Source: Euryarchaeota archaeon UBA52 (GTDB taxonomy: Archaea; Thermoplasmatota; Poseidoniia; Poseidoniales; Thalassarchaeaceae). From it: 16,484 bases of DNA. A program made the position numbers and the translations under genes. Below the pieces are notes generated by a model. That model saw nothing but the letters and a program-made list of their open reading frames with translations. It did not search any database and was not told where the DNA came from. This document shows, one piece after another, positions 1 through 8,071 of the stretch (its first letter is position 1; every line of letters begins with the position of its first letter). The stretch lies in assembly GCA_002505455.1 (NCBI GenBank), contig DAVB01000058.1, forward strand, positions 1 through 16,484, written 5' to 3'.

Positions 1-27
1 GCGAGGATACGGGCATAGACCTGTGAA

Positions 28-147
28 TCACTTTACGTGCCAGGTATGGCCACAGACCTTGCAGTACAGGTCATAACCACCGTATGAACTAGGCAAACCC
101 TCAACCTTCACAGGGGTATTGCAATTCGCACAAATCTGTGACTTCAT
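28..147 (-). CDS. 39-residue zinc-ribbon protein
   Basis: This short open frame has an ATG at 147 and a TGA at 28-30. It encodes a 39-residue protein with two CxxC knuckles, C6-x2-C9 and C29-x2-C32, separated by a Gly/Tyr-rich turn (SSYGGYDLY). That is the layout of a minimal zinc ribbon, with a Trp and His just after the second knuckle. The first knuckle reads CANC and the second CKVC followed by GHTW. No membrane segment or signal peptide is present, so it is probably cytoplasmic. It is the last gene of a minus-strand run starting at UMP kinase, 42 nt after the preceding stop. A 17-nt inverted repeat abuts its start codon. The role is unknown; RNA-, DNA- or protein-binding are all possible. 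Evenly spaced cysteines in so short a frame make chance unlikely. Confidence 0.7.
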   Translation of the reverse strand: MKSQICANCNTPVKVEGLPSSYGGYDLYCKVCGHTWHVK

Positions 148-164
148 GCCCCTTGCCAAGGGGC
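148..164. repeat. Perfect 7-bp inverted repeat next to a start codon
   Basis: The stretch reads GCCCCTT, a 3-nt loop, then AAGGGGC, forming a perfect 7-bp stem. On the minus strand it lies 25 nt after the stop of the two-TM protein gene and directly before the ATG of the zinc-ribbon gene. It could act as an attenuating hairpin, an operator or a processing site. No T-tract follows, so a terminator is less likely. Confidence 0.5.
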
Positions 165-189
165 ACCGGTCCTTCAATAACTCGCAGGG

Positions 190-774
190 TCAGGAATCAA
201 CAAAACGCTTCCAAAGTACCTCTACAGGGTAAATCATCTCAATAGCCCCAATCAAAAGTATGGCCCCAATCGCTAGCAATAGCAATTCAAGTGCCGGTGC
301 AATTCCCGCAGAGGTGCTGATTGTTACGAGCTGTTCATCCAAGTCCGCGCCTTCCTTTCCTGCTGATACAAATCGATAAGAATCAGGTTGAAGATCAAGC
401 TTGAAAATGCCCGAGGAGTCCGGGCCCCCTGAAATGAATTCAAAGTCATCTTTAGTGCATGCTGTTAGTCCGTCACCATCAGGAGGGCACGAATCAGCAT
501 AAGAAGCATCAACAACCCCTATCCAGCTTTTTGAGGGCTGACTCCATTCAACAGTCAGCTCTACATCCATCAAAAGAAAGCCAGTCGGGACCTTTAGATC
601 GGATCCAGTCATTCCTACCAGACATCCTTCGTCTGAAACCTCAGTACAGGGTACAACTGGGATTTGAACACGTTCAGAATCCAGATCGATGCCATAAACG
701 CTGATACCCGCTATGAGTAGGCAGAGTACACCCACTGCGCCGGGCAGGACGGACAGTATGCGCACCACTCGCAT
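190..774 (-). CDS. Two-TM protein with extracytoplasmic domain, unrecognised
   Basis: The product has 194 residues. A hydrophobic segment near residues 7-28 and a second at about 157-182 bracket a predicted extracytoplasmic domain of about 130 residues. Four cysteines in that domain (C43, C51, C96, C106) suggest two disulfides, consistent with an external location. The domain is Asp/Ser/Gly-rich and looks beta-strand rich; it ends in a strand-turn pattern around LQPDSYRF just before the second membrane segment. A short basic tail follows that segment. No family was recognised and no catalytic motif is visible. The gene sits 32 nt downstream of the DUF2116-like gene in the same direction, so it may be cotranscribed. 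No clear Shine-Dalgarno precedes the ATG, so the exact start is uncertain. Confidence 0.75.
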   Translation of the reverse strand: MRVVRILSVLPGAVGVLCLLIAGISVYGIDLDSERVQIPVVPCTEVSDEGCLVGMTGSDLKVPTGFLLMDVELTVEWSQPSKSWIGVVDASYADSCPPDGDGLTACTKDDFEFISGGPDSSGIFKLDLQPDSYRFVSAGKEGADLDEQLVTISTSAGIAPALELLLLAIGAILLIGAIEMIYPVEVLWKRFVDS

Positions 775-806
775 AAGGGGGTGCAGACGTCACGCCGCAA
801 TGACGC

Positions 807-1031
807 TTACGCCTGCATGGCAGATAAAACAGCCAGAACCAAAGCTATAGCAGGAAACAGGTAAAGCATAACCGTGAAACGCTTTCTGGAAGCTTCTCTC
901 TTGGAGTGGGTAATCGAGCAGCTCTCATCCCTGCATATTGGAGGATCCCTGTCAAGGGGTATCGGTGCCCAGCAAACCGTACAGTGTCTGTGTGGCGTCA
1001 TAGCGGTTCGCTGCCTCTTTGTCTGACTCAT
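807..1031 (-). CDS. DUF2116-like zinc-finger membrane protein
   Basis: This is a 74-residue protein. An N-terminal Cys cluster (C17-x2-C20 with the following WAPIP, then C33 and C38 in ICRDESCS) matches the small archaeal DUF2116-type zinc finger, whose usual form is CxxC-x-PI followed by CSxxC. A basic stretch (residues 44-52) is followed by one hydrophobic helix (about 54-71) at the C terminus, giving a tail-anchored protein with a cytoplasmic zinc finger. The ATG at 1031 was preferred over an in-frame ATG at 1124 that would overlap UMP kinase extensively. It lies 4 nt after the UMP kinase stop and has a GAGGAG-like Shine-Dalgarno about 10 nt upstream. Tight spacing implies translation coupled to the kinase gene. 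The molecular function of the family is not established. Confidence 0.75.
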   Translation of the reverse strand: MSQTKRQRTAMTPHRHCTVCWAPIPLDRDPPICRDESCSITHSKREASRKRFTVMLYLFPAIALVLAVLSAMQA

Positions 1032-1035
1032 TAAC

Positions 1036-1737
<702 letters not shown>

Positions 1738-1741
1738 GGCG

Positions 1742-1746
1742 CACCC
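1742..1746 (-). promoter_or_regulatory. Shine-Dalgarno supporting the GTG start of pyrH
   Basis: On the minus strand GGGTG lies 4 nt before GTG 1737-1735. The same geometry (AGGTG, 4-nt spacer) precedes the OB-fold protein gene at 11311. It favours the shorter UMP kinase over the 20-residue extension from ATG 1797. Confidence 0.45.
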
Positions 1747-1821
1747 TAGTTCTAGGCTGTCTATCAATAACTCGTCTGAGATGCCCACAGGCTTCATGAA
1801 TATGGCCCCATGAGTTAAGAC

Positions 1822-1826
1822 GAGGT
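1822..1826 (+). promoter_or_regulatory. Shine-Dalgarno of prf1
   Basis: GAGGT lies 7 nt before ATG 1834 and matches the core of the archaeal GGAGGTGA consensus. It indicates a leadered mRNA, so the promoter must lie further upstream, in the region overlapping the long form of pyrH. Confidence 0.5.
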
Positions 1827-1833
1827 TCCAGCG

Positions 1834-3081
1834 ATGAGCGATGACACTGAGCAGCAGTATCGACGTCTACGCCTCAAGAAAGCGCTCGAGGATTTGCGGG
1901 GAATGAAGGGCATGGGGACTGAGTTAGTTTCAGTGGTCATCCCGCCTGACCGTAAGATCCACGATGTTAGGCAACAACTTTCTCAAGAGGCCGGACAGGC
2001 TGCCAACATAAAGTCAAAGTCGACAAAGAAGCACGTACAAGATGCGATTGAATCCGCGATCGCGACACTCAATCGCCACACAACTCCAGGGGAAAGGGGC
2101 ATTGCGTTATTTGTGGGTCACGTCATTGTAGGAAACAACAAGACAAGATTGATCTCAGTAGTCGTGGATGACCCTCCAGAGCCCCTGCAGTCATACAGGT
2201 ATAGGTGCGATTCAACATTCGAGATATCGCAATTGGAAGAGATGCTGATAGACAGGACATCATACGGACTCTTCGTAATAGATCGTGGAGAAGCAGCATA
2301 CGGGATTGCAACGGGCAAGAGAATCCATTGTCAAGAGGAACTTCAAAGCAACATAATGGGCAAACACAGACAGGGTGGGCAATCTGCACAGCGATTCGAG
2401 CGCTTGATCGAGGAAGCAGCTCACAATTTCTTCAAAAGAGCGACTGAGCATGCATGTTCGTATTGGCTGCCCAACATTGAGAACATCAGCGGCATAATCG
2501 TCGGAGGTCCAGGAGGCACCAAGGATTTCGTAATGAAGAACGATTACCTTCATCACGAGATTAAGAAACTGATAAGAGAGCCATATTTCGATGTCGGCTA
2601 CTCAAATGAGAGTGGTTTGAGAGAACTTGTACAGAGGGCCGGCTCTTTGATGGACAAGATAGATCTAGATGTGGAGAGAGAACTTGTTGACCGATTTCTT
2701 CGTGAAGTTATGCAGACGCACCCCAAGGCCACCTATGGCGAGGTCATGGTCCGCGCTGCTTTAGAGCAAGGTGCTGTTGACACGCTCCTTCTCTCGGAGG
2801 GACTGCGGGCCCGACGTGTCGGGTGGCGTTGCAAATTCTGCAATCATGAATGGGACTCTTCCCAGCAATCTAGGACGGAGATCCCCGATTGCCCCTCCTG
2901 CGGCTCCGAATCTCCCGTGGAAGATCCTGAGAGGACAATGGATCTCGTTGATGAACTCAGTCTTCTAGCACTGAGGACATCCGCCAATGTCTCCCTCATT
3001 TCTCTTGACTCCGAGGAAGGCTCCACTCTGGCAAGCAGTTTCGGAGGCATCGCTGCAGTGTTGAGATATCCATGGAGCTGA
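1834..3081 (+). CDS. prf1: Archaeal peptide chain release factor 1 (aRF1)
   Basis: aRF1 recognises all three stop codons in the ribosomal A site and triggers peptidyl-tRNA hydrolysis. The 415-residue length is normal for the family. Domain 1 carries the stop-decoding NIKS motif at residues 58-61 and YRCDSTF at 123-129, equivalent to YxCxxxF of eukaryotic eRF1. Domain 2 carries the catalytic GGQ at 181-183 within GKHRQGGQSAQRF. The conserved GIIVGGPGGTKDF follows at about 220-232. Domain 3 holds a four-Cys zinc site, C333-x2-C336 and C353-x2-C356. All key residues are intact. The gene is divergent from pyrH and is followed 4 nt downstream by argS, so the two translation genes are probably cotranscribed. 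The start is supported by a GAGGT Shine-Dalgarno. Confidence 0.97.
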   Translation: MSDDTEQQYRRLRLKKALEDLRGMKGMGTELVSVVIPPDRKIHDVRQQLSQEAGQAANIKSKSTKKHVQDAIESAIATLNRHTTPGERGIALFVGHVIVGNNKTRLISVVVDDPPEPLQSYRYRCDSTFEISQLEEMLIDRTSYGLFVIDRGEAAYGIATGKRIHCQEELQSNIMGKHRQGGQSAQRFERLIEEAAHNFFKRATEHACSYWLPNIENISGIIVGGPGGTKDFVMKNDYLHHEIKKLIREPYFDVGYSNESGLRELVQRAGSLMDKIDLDVERELVDRFLREVMQTHPKATYGEVMVRAALEQGAVDTLLLSEGLRARRVGWRCKFCNHEWDSSQQSRTEIPDCPSCGSESPVEDPERTMDLVDELSLLALRTSANVSLISLDSEEGSTLASSFGGIAAVLRYPWS

Positions 3082-3082
3082 T
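3074..3082 (+). promoter_or_regulatory. Shine-Dalgarno that fixes the TTG start of argS
   Basis: GGAGCTGAT differs by one base from the archaeal anti-SD complement GGAGGTGAT. It overlaps the prf1 stop codon and ends 3 nt before TTG 3086, pointing to coupled translation and supporting the non-ATG start. Confidence 0.6.
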
Positions 3083-3085
3083 ACT

Positions 3086-4822
3086 TTGCGCGATCTGATA
3101 AAACCCGTTTCCGAGGTTCTCGAACCAGTTTTGAGCGAGATGGGACTGGCAGGTTTTGAATCAAAATCACTCATCGGACCAGCTACAGATAAGTCACACG
3201 GAGACCTCGCGATACCCTGTCACCAGTTCGCACGAATTCTCAAGAGATCCCCAGTTGAAATTGCAGATGAAGCGGCTGAAAAAATGAATCAACATCTCGA
3301 CGGTATCGCCTCGGCATCCTCTGTCGCAGGATTCCTGAACATAACGGCCGATAGCCGTTGGTTAGCAGACCGTCTCTCGGAGCTAGTTGAACACCCGGGG
3401 AAGGGGGTGGAAAGAGACTCAACAAGAACAGTTGTGATAGATTACTCGTCACCAAATATAGCCAAAGAGATGCATGTCGGACATCTCAGATCAACGGTGA
3501 TAGGGGATTCGCTCGTAAGGATTCTTGAGATGAAGGGCAATAAGGTGATCCGTGAGAATCACGTTGGAGACTGGGGCACACCCTTCGGCATGCTGATTGA
3601 GAGGCTCGAAGATTTAGAATCCGAGGGAGTCCAACCTTCAGACGCACTTGCAGATCTCGGCACTTTCTATCGAGATGCACGAGCCTCATTCGATACGGAC
3701 AAAAATTTCCGTGAACGTGCAAGGAAGAGAGTAGTGGCTCTTCAGTCTGGAGATGAAGCGACAATGGCACGTTGGAAACAACTGGTTGACATATCCTTCT
3801 CGTATTTCGATGAAGTTTACGATTTACTCGGAGTTCTGCTGACAAAAGACGATGTGAGGGGAGAGTCATTCTACGACCCATTGCTGGCAAGAGTCGTAGA
3901 AAGGCTCGGTGAAGGGGGTCTTCTGAGCAATGACTCTGGCGCAGATGTCATGTATCCGGGCGATTGGCTCAACAGAGAGGGAAACCCCCTCCCGCTGATC
4001 ATAAGGAAAGGGGACGGGGGGTACAACTACGCCACTTCGGACCTAGCCTGCATAATCGATCGAACAGAGAGGCTTGGGGCAGACGATCTGGTATACGTGG
4101 TGGGTGCTGAGCAGAAACAGCACTTTCAGATGGTATTCGCTGCTGCAAGAATGGCAGGATTCCTCCAACAAAAACACACCTCCAAACACGTTCAATTTGG
4201 GCTTGTTTTAGGATCTGATGGAGGCAAACTCAAAAGTAGAAGCGGCGGAGCAGTACGTCTTCTAGATCTTCTCAAGGAAGCAATACAGAGAGCATCCGAA
4301 GCAGTCTCGGATCGTAATCCAGAAATGCCTCCCTCTGAAATAGAACCTATCGCCAGGAGTATCGGCATAGGTGCTGTCAAATACTCTGATTTGAAGGCGG
4401 ATCGGACTAAAGACTACGTTTTCGACTGGGACAGAATGCTGAGTTTTGAAGGCGAGACAGGACCATATCTCCAGTACGCCCATGCCAGGATCAGGAGCAT
4501 ACTTGCTAGATCCGGCGGCGAAGCATCTGTGGGGGATATGGCGAGATACACCCTGCCCTCAAACGAGGAAGGCCGCCTGGCAAGGGAGCTCCTCGCCTTC
4601 TCAGACGCAGTTGATGCTGCAGCCTCCGAATTGGCGCCACATAGAATTTGTAAGCAGTTACACAGAATTTCACAGGCATTCGGCTCATTCTACGAACATT
4701 GCCCGGTATTGATTGAAGACGCATCTCTCCGGGTTGAAAGAATATCCCTGTGCACCCTTACGGGCGACATACTGCAGACCGGTTTGGAACTACTCGGCAT
4801 AGATGCCCCTTCCAGGATGTAA
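3086..4822 (+). CDS. argS: Arginyl-tRNA synthetase
   Basis: This class Ia synthetase charges tRNA-Arg with arginine using ATP. The 578-residue protein has the N-terminal additional domain (about 1-115), then SSPNIAKEMHVGHLRST with the HIGH-type motif HVGH at 130-133. ENHVGDWGTPFGML follows at about 157-170. The KMSKS equivalent is KLKSR at 381-385 within GLVLGSDGGKLKSR. The DALR anticodon-binding region begins near GETGPYLQYAHAR (456-468), and the protein ends with LLGIDAPSRM, the usual family C terminus, so it is full length. The start is TTG, 4 nt after the prf1 stop, with a near-consensus Shine-Dalgarno; the next in-frame ATG would delete conserved N-terminal sequence. Cotranscription with prf1 is likely, and possibly with the peroxiredoxin 41 nt downstream. 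Confidence 0.97.
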   Translation: MRDLIKPVSEVLEPVLSEMGLAGFESKSLIGPATDKSHGDLAIPCHQFARILKRSPVEIADEAAEKMNQHLDGIASASSVAGFLNITADSRWLADRLSELVEHPGKGVERDSTRTVVIDYSSPNIAKEMHVGHLRSTVIGDSLVRILEMKGNKVIRENHVGDWGTPFGMLIERLEDLESEGVQPSDALADLGTFYRDARASFDTDKNFRERARKRVVALQSGDEATMARWKQLVDISFSYFDEVYDLLGVLLTKDDVRGESFYDPLLARVVERLGEGGLLSNDSGADVMYPGDWLNREGNPLPLIIRKGDGGYNYATSDLACIIDRTERLGADDLVYVVGAEQKQHFQMVFAAARMAGFLQQKHTSKHVQFGLVLGSDGGKLKSRSGGAVRLLDLLKEAIQRASEAVSDRNPEMPPSEIEPIARSIGIGAVKYSDLKADRTKDYVFDWDRMLSFEGETGPYLQYAHARIRSILARSGGEASVGDMARYTLPSNEEGRLARELLAFSDAVDAAASELAPHRICKQLHRISQAFGSFYEHCPVLIEDASLRVERISLCTLTGDILQTGLELLGIDAPSRM

Positions 4823-4863
4823 GCACCGGAGCATTGGTGTACTGCATACCATTACGAGTGCAC

Positions 4864-5328
4864 ATGCTTACAGTTGGAGACAGTGCCCCGAGTTTCACCC
4901 TAACGGCCCAAGACAAGTCAATATTCTCGAGTGACGAACACTCAGGAAAGAGGATGGTGGTCGTATTCTATCCCGCTGCATTCACCGGCGTTTGCACTGA
5001 AGAGATGTGCACATTCAACGATCTGATGGTAGACTTGGAAAATGCAGGTTGCACCGTCGTCGGCATCTCTGTGGATGCACCTTTCTCAAATGCAGCCTTC
5101 GCAGAGTCAAATGGGATAGGATTCCCACTTCTATCCGATGTCCATAGGTCCGTGATTAACGATTTCGGAGTCGCCTACCATGATTTTTCGATCAAAGGCT
5201 ACACGGTTGCAACAAGGTCAGTCTTCGTCATAGAGCCTGACGGCACTGTGGGATATGCATGGGCCGCTGAGAATCCGGGCATACAGCCGGATTACGCGGA
5301 AGTCATATCTTACTGCTTGAAGAATTAA
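4864..5328 (+). CDS. Peroxiredoxin (AhpC/TSA, Bcp/AhpE-like)
   Basis: This is a thiol peroxidase of the thioredoxin fold that reduces hydrogen peroxide or organic hydroperoxides. The 154-residue protein starts MLTVGDSAPSF, typical of Bcp/PrxQ and AhpE proteins. The active site is YPAAFTGVCTEEMC: the PxxxTxxC signature puts the peroxidatic Cys at C44, and C49 five residues later is in the position of the PrxQ-type resolving Cys. The conserved second half includes VVGISVD, FPLLSD and a strand around RSVFVIEPDGTV. The frame is open upstream to 4750, but that extension lies inside argS and has no family counterpart. A GTG at 4858 adding two residues is a possible alternative start. It is probably cytoplasmic. 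The stop is 8 nt from the stop of the convergent CD36-like gene. Confidence 0.92.
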   Translation: MLTVGDSAPSFTLTAQDKSIFSSDEHSGKRMVVVFYPAAFTGVCTEEMCTFNDLMVDLENAGCTVVGISVDAPFSNAAFAESNGIGFPLLSDVHRSVINDFGVAYHDFSIKGYTVATRSVFVIEPDGTVGYAWAAENPGIQPDYAEVISYCLKN

Positions 5329-5336
5329 TCAAAAGA

Positions 5337-8000
5337 TCATTCTTCGTCCGGGCGAGCCCCGCTCATTCCTCTCGCACCAATGAATATCAGGTAGAGGGCA
5401 ATGAGGTAGAGTGCCACGGCCACGAAGTCTGCAATGTCATCGGTGCTTCCATCGGCACCCGTGCCGAAGTCAGTCCAGAACATCAATCCCTGATTGTCGA
5501 TCACCGCTGAAACGAAGCTTTCAGCATCATCATCAGAAATCTCCGATGCAGTGTGTATCTCGAACACCGGGTGTGTGTCCACGCCAATCTCGGGATTCAT
5601 CATCCCGGGCCCTCGCAGGTCCAGGTGGAACGTGGAGGTGCTCTTTCCATACATCGCGATTCCCGTTATATCCTCGAAATATATGTCCACATTGGATTCG
5701 AAGTACACTGGAAGCGCCCCGGGAAGGACATCCACAACGGTCCCAGACCCAATCAGCTTGGCCTGTATCTGGTTCGCCGTGGGATCCAAGGCGACTGAAT
5801 GGTGCACCATGGGGATGCCCTTGAATTCGACATTGCCCTCTACGACCGTATCAGCAATCGCATATCCGACGAGGTTGATCTTCTGGATCTCGTCAGCGTC
5901 AGTGGCCATGCCTCCGAAGGCATCACTCTGATCGGTCATGTCGTTTCCGACGTGCGCGCTCAGTAGTCCGAACGTTGCAGTCTCTGAGGCTGGAGACCTC
6001 CAAGGCATATGCTCGCTCATGGCATACACCTCGCCAGTATCCGAGTCTAGGTATCCCTCGGCGACTCTTAGCCCAGGTGTGTCGCCCTGTGCCGTGGTGG
6101 TTTCCTCATATACGCTGTAGTCGCCTGTAGAGAGCCCGTTGCTGCCGTAGTAGGTCATGTTGGTCTCTAGGCTGACCCAGCTGTTTTCCGCGCCGTACAG
6201 GCCGACAAGTACCGGGTCCGACCATCCATACAGCCAGTTGCTGACTGATTGCGTTGTGAGGGGGCCTGCTCCGTACTGGAAGTTGAGAAGTAGGCCAACC
6301 ACGGATCCGAACATCAAGTCGTTAACCCATGATCTGAGAAGCGACGCGTCACTTTCGGATATGCCGTACATACCCGCCACATACTGATCGTTCCAGTCCA
6401 TCTGAACTCCCCCTTCGCCAGGTCCAGCGGCAGTCATGGGGAAGGTTTTCCCCGAAAGTTCGCCGTACATGAACATCGTCGCGATATCGGAGTTGGTTAG
6501 GGCGTATGGGCCATTGTATAGGATCTCATCTACCTTGTCGAGGGAAAGCGATGCTCCCTCGCCCGCTGCCAGCGCCCTGTTCAGGCCAACTGCGATGTTG
6601 CCTCCCAGGAGAGGCTCTTCGCCCCCGAAGGACATCTTCCACCAGGTATCTGCATCCATGGTCCCAGCAGCTGCTGGATTGACAACGCGCATTGGGAAAT
6701 GCGATTCTGCCAGTTGCCAGCCTGATGACCAGCCTGCGACACCTTGCATGGTTAGGATGCCGGGGATGTTGTACTCCTGGATGTAGCCCATGTAATCAGG
6801 TGGGTTTGCGGTCAGTGGCAATAATGAAAGCACTACCCCGTAGAGAGGGATCCCGCTCAGATCCTGCTCGGCCAGCATGCCTGCCGGGTACCCAGTGTCT
6901 GCATTAGTGCCGAAGAGGAAATACTCCAGGTCATCTGCTGGGAAAGAGTATCCAGTGAGGACCTCGACTCTGTGGGCATTGTCTGTTGCAAGCTCCGGTG
7001 GGATTCCCGCGCCATTCGTCTGCATCATGGATGCAGCACCCGCGTATACGGCCCAGTCCATGAGGTTCATTTCGGCCGGATCAGCCGTGCCGTATCCCAG
7101 TAGTTCCGCGCGAAGCGGCGTTATTACCGAGCTGGGCTCGCCCCATGCGGCGACCATCCATGGGCCGTAGTCACATGTTAAGGCCATGCAGACCCCGCTA
7201 GTCGAGTCAACGGCGCTGTTCATTATCGAACCCGCCGCGGAGCTGAAGTCAGGCGACATCACATCGGCCCCTACAGCGGCCCTTATCTGGTCATCCAGAC
7301 TCGCGTTCCAGCTGGCGAAGAAACCGTCCAGCACCATTGCGTCTGCCATGCCTGCAACAGTCACAGCGTCCAACTGTCCACCCGTTTGGGCGTTGATCGC
7401 GGCCTCCGCGCCTGAGGCAAGTGCTGAGATCTGATCTGCTGTGTCCATGCTCGGTGCGAGGTACATCATATCATACGTCATCATGCTCTTGGTGAATCCG
7501 GCCTTGGCGAATTGCTCGCCGTACTCGATTCCTGTTGAGATGCCCGCTATTCTCTGTGTATTCCAGAGAATATTCACGTTGGTTATCTGCGTGTCTCCTG
7601 AGACCGAAGCCTCCCCCTCGTGTGTGCACGTCTCGCACCACTCGAAGACATCATAGGATGAGTACGTCATAGTCCCGATATCATCGTCCCACTCTAGAAG
7701 ATCGTTGTGCGTCGTGACGTTGTAGATGAACGGCCCTAACTTCTCAAACTGAGGCGCAGCAGTACCGTCTGCCACTTCGACTGGATTCGTTATGCTGTGT
7801 GCAAAGTAAGCACGCTCGCTTGTGGATGTGCCCCATGAATCATCTTCCTCGAAGTCGGAGGCCTCGTCGTAACCCGATTCTACTGCTTCAGCCACTGTAT
7901 CCAGGGTCGCCTGGGAAACGTATGGCGCAAAGGCAAGGGCATTCATTCCAATTAGTATTATTCCGACAATCAAGTAGGTTGTAGAGCGGTTGCTAGACAT
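5337..8000 (-). CDS. Large CD36/scavenger-receptor-like membrane protein
   Basis: The 887-residue protein has an N-terminal membrane anchor (about 8-29), a large ectodomain and a C-terminal TM (about 858-878) with a short tail. This two-TM topology is that of CD36, LIMP-2 and SR-B proteins, which carry lipids through a tunnel in the ectodomain. Several landmarks occur in CD36 order: SITNPVEV (69-76) then LGPFIYNV (88-95), a hydrophobic FEW where CD36 has FEP, SVSNWLYGWSDPVL (585-598) matching the family LLWGYxDPLL, a STGDYSVY segment, NVEFKGIP (723-730), and FEDITGIAMYGKS (775-787) matching the C-terminal TG motif. Between FEW and WLYGW lie about 460 residues, against about 50 in animal CD36, so the apical helical region seems greatly expanded. 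The ATG at 8000 gives the shortest cytoplasmic tail; in-frame starts at 8051 and 8033 are possible. It is the last gene of a three-gene unit. The ligand is unknown. Confidence 0.75.
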   Translation of the reverse strand: MSSNRSTTYLIVGIILIGMNALAFAPYVSQATLDTVAEAVESGYDEASDFEEDDSWGTSTSERAYFAHSITNPVEVADGTAAPQFEKLGPFIYNVTTHNDLLEWDDDIGTMTYSSYDVFEWCETCTHEGEASVSGDTQITNVNILWNTQRIAGISTGIEYGEQFAKAGFTKSMMTYDMMYLAPSMDTADQISALASGAEAAINAQTGGQLDAVTVAGMADAMVLDGFFASWNASLDDQIRAAVGADVMSPDFSSAAGSIMNSAVDSTSGVCMALTCDYGPWMVAAWGEPSSVITPLRAELLGYGTADPAEMNLMDWAVYAGAASMMQTNGAGIPPELATDNAHRVEVLTGYSFPADDLEYFLFGTNADTGYPAGMLAEQDLSGIPLYGVVLSLLPLTANPPDYMGYIQEYNIPGILTMQGVAGWSSGWQLAESHFPMRVVNPAAAGTMDADTWWKMSFGGEEPLLGGNIAVGLNRALAAGEGASLSLDKVDEILYNGPYALTNSDIATMFMYGELSGKTFPMTAAGPGEGGVQMDWNDQYVAGMYGISESDASLLRSWVNDLMFGSVVGLLLNFQYGAGPLTTQSVSNWLYGWSDPVLVGLYGAENSWVSLETNMTYYGSNGLSTGDYSVYEETTTAQGDTPGLRVAEGYLDSDTGEVYAMSEHMPWRSPASETATFGLLSAHVGNDMTDQSDAFGGMATDADEIQKINLVGYAIADTVVEGNVEFKGIPMVHHSVALDPTANQIQAKLIGSGTVVDVLPGALPVYFESNVDIYFEDITGIAMYGKSTSTFHLDLRGPGMMNPEIGVDTHPVFEIHTASEISDDDAESFVSAVIDNQGLMFWTDFGTGADGSTDDIADFVAVALYLIALYLIFIGARGMSGARPDEE

Positions 8001-8071
8001 GCTATCGACCTTCGCTGGCAGTGCTTTCCGCATAAGTGTTCCAGTCCACACCAGATGTATTTGGAGCCACT

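Noticed and set aside
4750..4863. 38-residue N-terminal extension of the peroxiredoxin
   Set aside because: It lies within argS coding sequence and has no counterpart in Bcp/AhpE proteins, which begin close to VGDxAPxF.
5411..5931. Open frames of 137 and 145 codons antisense to the CD36-like gene
   Set aside because: Their sequences are Arg/Ser/Pro-rich with no domain and they follow the codon bias of the opposite strand; the minus-strand frame is continuous with recognisable motifs.
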